Shown: positions 37,724 to 64,000 of the stretch, piece after piece
Layout of the letters: every line of letters starts with the position of its first letter
Numbering within the stretch: the stretch's first letter is position 1
Assembly: GCA_028829895.1 (NCBI GenBank)
Contig: CM054178.1
Coordinates: 21,298,006 to 21,362,005, forward strand
DNA length: 64,000 nt
Direction of reading: 5' to 3'
DNA from: Sinotaia quadrata
Lineage: Eukaryota; Mollusca; Gastropoda; Architaenioglossa; Viviparidae
Program-made: the position numbers and the translations under genes
The notes under the pieces: generated by a model
Database searches by the model: none
Seen by the model: the letters and a program-made list of their open reading frames with translations, nothing else
Told to the model about the DNA's origin: nothing

Positions 37724-39906
37724 TATTTGAAACCATATACACAAAACATTTTGCAACTGTGAATTAGAGCCATTTCAAAGAATGCTTTATGGTGCAAATA
37801 ATATTACGTTGTCCAAGTTCAAATCCACTCAACATCATTTTATCAAGGCATTCTTTTATTGTTTTTGTTAGTTTTTCTTTGAAAGAGCAAATTTTCCTTT
37901 CTGCAAACAACATATTTTACAGTATTAATTTATATGGGTTTGTTTTTCTCATAGGAATTTTTTTAAATGTTAAATTACAGGCAATTAATAATTCATCATT
38001 TTTAATGTTAGTGTATGCTAAGTTAAAACTGTTCATGTCAGATGTGTCTTGCTATGGCTTATTTTGACAGTATGTGCATAAATTGGTCAAGGGGACAGCA
38101 AAGAACTATATAGAAAGAAACTCTAAAAATTGACCATCTGGTGATTAATTAAAAAATGGAAATTGATGCAGATTTTTTTTTTTTTTAAATTTTGAACCTA
38201 CATAAATTATGTGATACTCAGAAACATCTGAAGGAATCTCATTTAAAATTTGTCCAATTGATTATCATTAACCTTCCATTTAGGATTGTCAATTTCACAA
38301 CTGTATACCATTTCTATAACCATTGTATCATGATAAGTAGCATTTTTATTGACGTTTCAATAACCACTACTTCTGATTCATAATTTGCATTTGTGATATT
38401 TCTTATTGGACTGCATTGTAAGTTTTCCAATGTTTGTATATTTAGTTTAAGATGTGTACAGTCTTTTCAAATTATTATTGGATACCTGTAAATATTCTTG
38501 CTTTTTTCCCCATATTGTATCCAAAATGTTAACTGTTGCAATCTTTATAATTCATTGAAGAGTTGTATGTTTTCTACAAAAATAAAATGTCCAAAGAAAA
38601 ATAAAAATTGTTTTACAACAAATTATGTAAAATTAAAATGGACATAAGAAATGTTGATTTGTATAATTTTATTTTCATTTCTCACATAGCATTTTCTACA
38701 TGTGTATCATTATTGTACATTTTCTAATTGCACTCACTTTGCACACAATGCATGTGATAATGTACATATAATTCCTTAGCACTTTCCCAAGAGACTAGTC
38801 TGAATTATCTATGGACTAAATATGTAATGCACAAATCTTCATTACAACTGGATAGAAAGAAAATCTTGACTATATGAGTTGCTGCATTTTTACACAAGTG
38901 TAATCAAGTAGATAGAAGTATTAATTGTGAATATGCTTTGTAATGGAAAACAGTTAAACTGTTATTAATTAATCAGTTTTATGTTGGATGAGAAAAGTTT
39001 TCTGCATGGCTAATTTCTGCACATCTATTGGCTCACAATATTAAAATACAGCTAAGATCTACTGGCATCATTTAAAAAAATAATAATAATATTAATAATA
39101 AAAAAGATTCTGGAAGTTGTAACCAATACTTCACAAGTTGTAATATACCAAGACATGGCTTTGAGGAGTCATATGTGCAAAAAAATTGTACAATTTTGTA
39201 ATGTACCATTTATTCAACAATCAGACATTTAAATGAATGAAAGTGGTTAATCACACACCTAAGGCATTCTATCATTCCAGAAATATTAGGGCATAATTTG
39301 ATCTGCTTGGGGAATGAGTGTGAACAGATACATTTATGCAAACACAATGAAAATACAATTATCTTTGATTTAAAAAATAGTATATATTATAATCAAAAAG
39401 TGCATAGATTACACAAATTTAGCTGTTTACTACCTTTTGGAAAGTAATTTAAGTATAATAATCTTTATTTGAATGCATTTAATAACCATCTTTTTACAGA
39501 AAGAATGGAAAGAAATTTCTAATAAGTTTTAAAAGCAGGTTGACTTTTTATTGCTAGGTTTTCGATTTATATAAGAAATTTAATTTTGAGCCACTATGGC
39601 CATTTTGAATCACAAGCATGCTAAATTTACTTTTAAAAGATTGGAAAAATACCATAGGATCTGAGGATTGCCTTTACAAAATAATGTCTAAATATATGTC
39701 ATTTGTGTTCAGCATAACCTGCCTTGCAATCACATATCATTCCTAGCCATTAAGAAGACAATGGAATCATTGACCTCCGGAGAAACATAAACAAGGAATA
39801 AAGATAACCGCTGCTTCCATTTTTTTCTTTTAACTTTGCAAAAATTAATGCTGACTACTTTCAAGAATCATGTAGGTATTATGCCTAACATTAATATTAC
39901 TATATA
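37724..39906. other. Convergent intergenic region with polyadenylation-like words
   Basis: No gene. TACAAAAATAAAATGTCC around 38576-38593, followed by AAATAAAAATTG, looks like a vertebrate-style poly(A) signal pair on the + strand. It could end a long NRF1 3' UTR of about 4.5 kb. This is inference. Confidence 0.4.
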
Positions 39907-41076
39907 CAGTCGAACCCACTTATCTCGACCTCGGTTAACTCGCCAACCCTATCAAGTTGACGTTTTTGAAGTGGAACCACCAATTCCCTCTTCCTTAGCA
40001 TTTTCTCATTAGTTATGTCGATTATTTTATGTCACTGAACCCTAATATCTTGAGCACAAAAGAGGGCCAAAGTCGCCACTTAACATTGGTTATCTCGATC
40101 CCCGTGACTAATCGTCGGCTTTTGAAAATGTTAGTTATTGATGCCACTTTGCCATCTCGCTAACGATAAATGGCTACGGTTTGTTAACAACCTGCAGCTT
40201 GAACTTATGGGCATTGTTTCCCCCATCGGGTGCAATCCTGCCAGGGGTTTGCTCGGTACACTGATGCCCTTCAACTGGCTTACAGCTCTTTTTATGTTAA
40301 TTAGCCCACTTTTGAAGTAACCGTGTGTACGATACTTTTCAGAGCTGCATCAGAGTGAAATGACTTGCGAATTTAATTTTGACGCTGGTTAGCTTTTTGT
40401 AAAAACTACACCCCGCAGCTTTTTTTGGTGATTTTGTGAGCGATCTTTGTGTTTGTAATGTGGGAGAATATAATGAAAGATTTGTACATGTATCTAGAAT
40501 CGACGGTAGTTTTTATTGTATACAGGTAAATCTCTGCTGTTAGTTGGTGCACATAAGCCTTTTATTGTTAGCAAACATGTACAGTGTATGTACATTTTAT
40601 AGCATGCTGATCACGTCATCAAACAAATCGCGGCAATGCTGTTCTGTAAACTCACCAAAAACATGTGCATGTACATTCTCATTCGCACATCATATACATA
40701 AGAAATTTCAAGCACATGTTACATGTAATATTGAAGCATTTGTTTTCAAGCAGACTGTTAAAGGTAAAAAGCAACAAAGCACTTTAGACTTTGTAAAGAA
40801 ACCATAGTAACCGCATGTACATTAGCCTTTTGTTGTTAGCAAACGTGTACATTTTTAGAGAATGCTGATCACATCATCAAACAAATCGCGGCAATGCTAT
40901 TGTGTAAAAAATCACCAAAAACACATGCATGTACATTCTCATTTATTAACGCACATCATGTACATAAAGAAATTCCAAGCGCATGTTACTGTAATATATT
41001 GCAGTCATATTGGTTTTCGGTTATCTTGATGCTTTTTGGCAAACCCCTAGGCTGGCGACATAACCGGGTTCGACTG
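39907..41076. mobile_element. Tigger/pogo-type DNA transposon, non-autonomous
   Basis: TA target sites at 39905-39906 and 41077-41078 bound matching inverted termini: CAGTCGAACCCACTTATCTC at the left, and CAGTCGAACCCGGTTATGTC read on the minus strand from 41076. Such CAGTCGAACC ends are typical of Tigger/pogo elements. The 1170-bp element lacks a transposase catalytic domain. An 87-codon frame (40544-40807) ends KGKKQQSTLDFVKKP, reminiscent of the PCNA-binding tail of pogo-like transposases but one residue short of the canonical box. Two direct copies of about 190 bp lie inside (40553-40740 and 40823-41010). Confidence 0.85.
40553..41010. repeat. Internal direct duplication within the Tigger-type element
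   Basis: The segment from about 40553 to 40740 recurs at about 40823-41010 with small indels. Shared words include AACAAATCGCGGCAATGCT and TGCATGTACATTCTCATT. The first copy runs into the STLDFVKK-coding tail. The second instead runs into the right terminus. Confidence 0.85.
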
Positions 41077-42952
41077 TACTACATTTATATGCAGGTATTA
41101 TCACATACCATCATGCATTTTAATGCTGAATACAGTATTTTATCATGATCCACCCATTTGTGGGTATCAAAGGTCAAAAACAAGGATACACCTCAAATTG
41201 TTTGTTGATGCTATCCTTGAGAAGCTTTTTAAAATGTTACCTCAACTAGACTTTAACAGTTGAGATTACAGTGGTACATTTAAATTCTGTCCATTTAGGC
41301 ATATATTTTTAAAGCAGCTTTGCCTGTTATGCAAAAGTACTTACTGCTCTAGCTAAGGGGTATATTTTTCTTCCATTATAGCTAAATAATACAGTTCTAC
41401 TGCTATAGTATTAGCACTAGTTCTCTTCTGTAATACCAACACACTCCCAACAGTTTTCCTTTCCCAAGTAAATCTTTAAGTATATAGATACTATAAATAT
41501 CCAACATTATAAACAATCTTAAAATTAAAACAAATAGCTCTAAATATTATATTAAAATTAAACCAAAGAAGGTAATGGTAAAATGGTTTCTTAACCTTTT
41601 GTATAAATTTGAAATATTAAGCACATTAATTTGGTGCCGGGTAAGCATATCTACATTGCAGAGGCCTGAAAAATTTATTTCCTTATTTTTCTTGCATCAC
41701 ATTATGTTGGCAAAATAGCAAACACTTAAAAGTTCTAAATGTAATAGTATAAGACACTATCTACTGTCAGTTTAAAAACAAGTCTTCAATATCCAACAGA
41801 GCAGCACTGACTATTTGACAAAATGGCTGCAAAACATTTCTGGATAATCCAAAATAATTAGTTCAAATTAGTAGAATCATTAGATTACTTAGGCTAGAAT
41901 GGGTTCTAAGAAAATGATAATAAAGGACTAAACATACTTTAGTCAGATCTTAGTGATAATTTTCAATATTTGTAATTAACTTTTGTCATGGTGCTCAAAT
42001 CTGAAAAGAGTAAACAATGTGCTGCCATCAGTTGAAGCCAGTATTTAATCTTACACCTAAGTACATAAGTAAAAATTAAAATTTATCATTTGATATGGTA
42101 AATAATGTGTTGGTATTCAGTTAAATGACACATGGTGGTAGATTTGTGCATCACCCCTGGTAATTAGCATCAATCAATAGTTATCCTTAAAAACATTTAA
42201 GAAATGAAATAACAGCAAAGTTAGTGAGTTATCATTTTATAACTTTTCAAAGGCCAGAATGGCAACACTGTGGAAGACAAAAGTCTGACAAACAAACTTA
42301 TAACTGTTGAAAAGGTGCCCACAAAATGGAAGCCACATCACTGACAATTTTAGCCATCCTTTTATTTATGTTAAACCTGAACCTTTGGGTCATTTCTTAT
42401 AACATCTCATAATAGACATTGCACTCTTGAGAGGCTGTCCTTTAAAAGTGTAGGTACATTTCATTAAACAAAAATTATCAAGATGCAATTCTATTGATGT
42501 GAAATTAGAAATCTGACATTTACTTGTAATAGCATTATATTGCTTCAATTGTAATTGAAAATGAGTACATCTTGATAAGTCACTTTCCCCCCAACCAGTT
42601 TCACACTATTTCTGGGGTAAAATCATGAAATAAGCTGCCCTGAGTGTTGTGATTAAAAGTGTTCACTTAGAGATTTATATTAGTCTTTATACATATAAAG
42701 GATCTAATATCAAAGCAAACACTATGACTGCACACAATTATTTCTGAAAAGTGCTTATAATGGTTTCAGAGATCTTCAAAGCTGAAACTGTGCAATAAAT
42801 GTGTTCACATATCCATGCACAGCATGATTTAGCAGCAATATATATAAAAAAAAACCTGAACAAAATGATCATTACATTATTTATATTCAAAATAAATCAC
42901 AGCTAGATAAATTAATAATAGGAATCATGCAGGGCCTAAATGTCATACACAT
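41077..42952. other. Intergenic / possible AHCYL 3' UTR end
   Basis: AT-rich and gene-free. TTTATT at 42361-42366 is an AATAAA on the minus strand and a possible poly(A) signal for AHCYL, giving a 3' UTR of about 2.5 kb. Other candidates exist, so this is only a guess. Confidence 0.35.
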
Positions 42953-43257
42953 GAGGACCTCGGTTTACAAAGTATTTTGATGTATAGTATTTCTGTCATC
43001 TATAGTGTCACATTACTTCATCCAATTGCTATATAAAACCATGTGACTGTTAATATCAGCCAATTGTAGCACTCCTAAGTGAATGAAGATGCATTATTAA
43101 TTATGTTTATATTAAGGTTAAACATTTTAATAAAATACTTAAATGTTTGATACCTGAACTCATGGAACAAATCAATCGTTTATCAGGTACGTCCTATATT
43201 CTATTAACAATATTTCTACTTGTGATGCAATGCATTCCCCTTGTTAACCGAGGTCTT
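42953..43257. mobile_element. Possible pogo/mariner-type MITE, about 305 bp
   Basis: GAGGACCTCGGTTTACAAAG at 42953 pairs with TTGTTAACCGAGGTCTT at 43241-43257, giving inverted termini of about 18 bp. GACCTCGGTT-type ends are common in pogo-like MITEs. There is no coding sequence, and the target duplication is unclear. Confidence 0.5.
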
Positions 43258-44918
43258 AATGAGGAATGAAAACTGTTTACAACATACAATAATTATGTTG
43301 GTGTTATCATGACTCCCTAAACAATTGCTACCACAATTCTTTCTTGGAATCAAAGTTAACAAAATGTAGTCTCCATGGTTAAAGAAGAAAATCCAATTAA
43401 AAAAGAATATATTACAAAAACAACATAAAGATAATAACATTTTTTAAATTGAAGAAAACCAAAACATTTTTAAGTAATGACCTGAGATGATCTAGCAGAC
43501 ATCACAAAGCTACTATGTTAACTTTTATGTAAGGAGTTAAGTGCATCAACATGCTTTAGAATTTCCTTCACACCAACAAGCTGAATGGGAGAAGCATCAG
43601 CAGTTTAATGTGCAGGCAAACTAAAGACAATTTCTGTAATATAATTATAAAAATTAATAAGAACATTTTTTGTAATGAGTAAGGTAAGCTTGGGCCAAAT
43701 ATTTTTTTTCTGTAATATAAAAACACTCATTAGTGAAAAATCACATTGTAATTGTGTTAATCCATTCTACATTTAAAATGAATCACCACAGTATATTTCT
43801 TTGTAAAAAAAAAAAAAAAAAAGATGTTTCAATTTTAAAGTCTTTGAAGCATTTGTCCTGACACTGCAATAGTTCATATTTCATAATACTAGACTCAGGA
43901 CAGTACAAGTGAAATTGTGAATTCAGAATCTCTATTAATTCCACTTTCCCAATTTCAATGTACAAACTCCATATTTTGCATATTTATATTAAAGCAAAAG
44001 TGATACAACTACTGGTAATAATTATATACAAACATAAAACTAAAAACATCATTTTTCTCCCAACATACAAGGGTAATGTAAATTCTGTTGTGTACTTGTT
44101 ACCTTTTAGCTGAACCTGTGCATGTAAAGATAATAAGGGACCCAGACTCATTTTCAAAAACTATGACAGGCAAGCACAACCAAAGTTCACCCTCTGAAAG
44201 TTATCACATCTAAGAAACCCTTGCTGTTGAAAGACGCTGATATTCACATCACTGAAAATGGCAGTACTGGTAAGCAGTTTTGCTTGGTTAAGACATTTAA
44301 AGAGACTTGTATGCCTAACAATCTGTACAACTCATCTAAACACACCCAACTTCACCAGTGTTTTTACATGCACCATTAACCCAATTATTAAGCAAGCAGC
44401 TAAATAGACAGCCAAAAAAAAGAAAATAATAAGCACTGTGCAACATCATCTGTTAACTATAAGGCTAACTACATTTGTTCAATGCAATTTGAAACCATCA
44501 TAAATGAACAAAGTGATACTGGTGATACTGTTTCAGCAGTTAAGCCCTTATAACAATAAATCCAGATTTTAGTACTGCCTTTCACTTGTATCAAGATTTT
44601 TTTCTTTAATTTTTAAAAAAGTCAAATGAAGGCAGAAAATAAACATCTGCTTTAATGTCAATGATATATAAGTAAAAGAATCTTTAACTAATAAGAAAAG
44701 TGAAAATATATAAGAATTGATCTAGAAATATAAGGAAAAGGTTTTTTGTTGTTTTAGCCAAAGTAATGATGTAACGCTGTGGTGACTTGGCATTCCCATA
44801 GGGGTTGCCTTCATCATGAACTTGGAATGATGGGGACTGGGGGGTGAGTTCTCTGCATGTTCACTCTCACACAGCACTGAACACAAGAACTCAGGCTTTG
44901 ACTCTTGGAGAAAAGGCT
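43258..44918 (-). other. AHCYL 3' UTR candidate region
   Basis: Downstream of the AHCYL stop on the minus strand. AT-rich, no gene and no tandem array. An A18-type run lies near 43806-43822. Confidence 0.45.
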
Positions 44919-62505
<17,587 letters not shown>

Positions 62506-62514
62506 CTAAGACAC

Positions 62515-63165
62515 ATTCAATGAGATACTTAAGTACTCAAACAGAAATCAATCAATTAATGAAGTACACAAACAAGAATCACTTAATTACTAAAGTGTTC
62601 GAACAAGAATTATTGTGACAGTGGAGTATACATACAATCACCATTCAGTCACTAAGGTACACAAACAGGAATCCATGGGTTATTAAATTACCCACACAGG
62701 AATCATTTAGAGCTATAAGTATAAACATAGGAATCACTGAATTATTGAAGTATAAAGGTAATAATTATTGAGATACTATAGCAATAACTAAAATGATTGA
62801 GTATTAAAATACATAAACAGGAATCACTGTTAGTGAAAAATACAAAGAGGAATTATTGTGAAGCTGAAATATACATGTACAATTAAGAACCAATGAGCTA
62901 TTTCAATTCACAAGCATGAATCATTGAGGTAATAGACTATACAAACATGAATTAGTGAGGTAATAAAGTATACAAGCAGGAATCATTGAGATATGAAGTG
63001 TAAATGCAGGAATCATTGAGCCACTGAAGTATATAATCAAGAATCACTGAATTACTTAAGTACACAAACATAAACTGTACAATACTAAAACATAAACAAG
63101 AATTATTGAGTATTAAAATATACAAACATGAATTAGAGTTAATGAAATTCACAAAAAAGGGATCA
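62515..63165. repeat. Degenerate array of 30-50-bp units
   Basis: Words like CAGGAATCATTGAG...TGAAGTATACAAA recur many times with irregular spacing through this AHCYL intron. Divergence suggests an old minisatellite. Confidence 0.75.
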
Positions 63166-63534
63166 TTGAGATTATGAAAGACTACAAAGTTTTATACTAA
63201 AGATAACAAAATGCTATATTCACACATGGTAAGCTATATCTGCAATGATAAAAAGCACCAACCAAGTCAGCATATACACAGTAAACTCTATCCACAGTTA
63301 GCTCTGTCTACAGCCAACATATACTAACAGAGTAAGCTCTGTCTATAGCCAATACAATAGCAATCTAAGAGATAACAATGTATAGCAATATAATATATAA
63401 AAATCTGGGCTATTAACAATCAGGAATGGATTAGGCACACAATCAGAAATCTCACAGAGTACTGAAATATAATGGGCAACAATCTGCTGTAGATTTAGCA
63501 CATCATCAGTGAGAAGTAATAAAGAAATTTGGAT
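63166..63534 (-). other. AHCYL intron, nothing embedded
   Basis: AT-rich intronic spacer with a loose AGCTCTGTCTA.AGCCAA duplication near 63300-63350. Confidence 0.6.
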
Positions 63535-64000
63535 TGGATTATGCAAACCTTTAATCATTAAGAACTTGGAAAGAATAGCAATCTAATGTGGGTAACAAAT
63601 CAGGACTGGGTTATGCAAAACTTTAATCACTGAAAACTTGGAAAGAATACCAATCTAATGGGTACATAAAACCTTTAATCTTTGAGAACTTGGAAAGAAT
63701 AACAATCTAATGGGTACATAAAACCTTTAATCTTTGAGAACTTGGAAAGAATACCAATCTAATGGGTACATAAAACCTTTAATCTTTGAGAACTTGGAAA
63801 GAATAACAATCTAATGGGTACATAAAACCTTTAATTTTTGAGAACTTGGAAAGAATAACAATCTAATGGGTACATAAAACCTTTAATTTTTGAGAACTTG
63901 GAAAGAATAACAATCTAATGGGTACATAAAACCTTTAATTTTTGAGAACTTGGAAAGAATAACAATCTAATGGGTACATAAAACCTTTAATCTTTGAGAA
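63535..64000. repeat. 52-bp minisatellite, about nine copies, cut by right edge
   Basis: TTTGAGAACTTGGAAAGAAT, then AACAATCTAATGGGTACATA repeats at an exact 52-bp period (TTTGAG at 63681, 63733, 63785; later copies, some with TTTTGAG, at 63837, 63889, 63941 and 63993). Right-hand copies are nearly identical and left-hand ones diverge. The array continues beyond the window. Confidence 0.97.

Noticed and set aside
62515..63165. Regularly spaced repeats considered as a CRISPR-like array
   Set aside because: Units diverge and there are no constant repeats with unique spacers. The setting is a eukaryotic intron, so this is a decayed minisatellite.

Overview
This is an AT-rich nuclear genomic window from an animal, with intron-split genes, vertebrate-like protein families, many CA/TG microsatellites and minisatellites, and cut-and-paste transposon remnants. 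The gene structure and repeat style suggest a lophotrochozoan invertebrate, most likely a mollusc. That placement is inference; nothing in the window fixes the species.

Two protein-coding genes are recognised, arranged tail to tail. NRF1 (nuclear respiratory factor 1, related to Drosophila erect wing) lies on the + strand. Eight coding exons between 22499 and 34085 join in frame into a predicted 462-residue protein. A GC-richer patch at about 18.55-19.08 kb, with a strong splice donor at 18914, is the best candidate for its promoter and untranslated first exon. It holds a cluster of NRF1-type GCGCA half-sites and a YY1-type site. On the - strand, thirteen exons between 62505 and 44919 encode the C-terminal 371 residues of an adenosylhomocysteinase-like protein (AHCYL1/AHCYL2, IRBIT family). 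Its N-terminal exons lie beyond the right edge. NRF1 and AHCYL2 are also close neighbours in human (7q32), so the pairing looks like old bilaterian microsynteny.

Layout: 1-18.5 kb is intergenic, with a 49-bp array at the left edge, long TC/TG/CA runs, 34-, 57- and 63-bp minisatellites, a decayed Ty3/gypsy integrase (8.2-8.8 kb) and a long inverted-repeat element (16.85-17.56 kb). 18.5-34.1 kb is NRF1, whose introns are AT-rich and almost free of tandem repeats. 34.1-44.9 kb is the convergent intergenic and 3' UTR region, with a mariner deletion derivative (37236-37723), a Tigger/pogo-type element (39907-41076) and a possible MITE (42.95-43.26 kb). 44.9-64 kb is AHCYL, whose introns carry about ten unrelated minisatellites, a 208-bp MITE, a near-perfect palindrome and a heat-shock-promoter-like module. 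The window ends inside a 52-bp tandem array.

Together the genes are a transcription factor for nuclear-encoded mitochondrial genes and a regulator of IP3-receptor and ion-transport signalling. No prokaryotic operon, CRISPR array, tRNA or rRNA was seen, and no wholly new multi-gene system. The most unusual local structures are the triplicated splice acceptor in AHCYL, the palindrome within a tandem array, the isolated HSE-TATA module, and the alternative NRF1 last exon.
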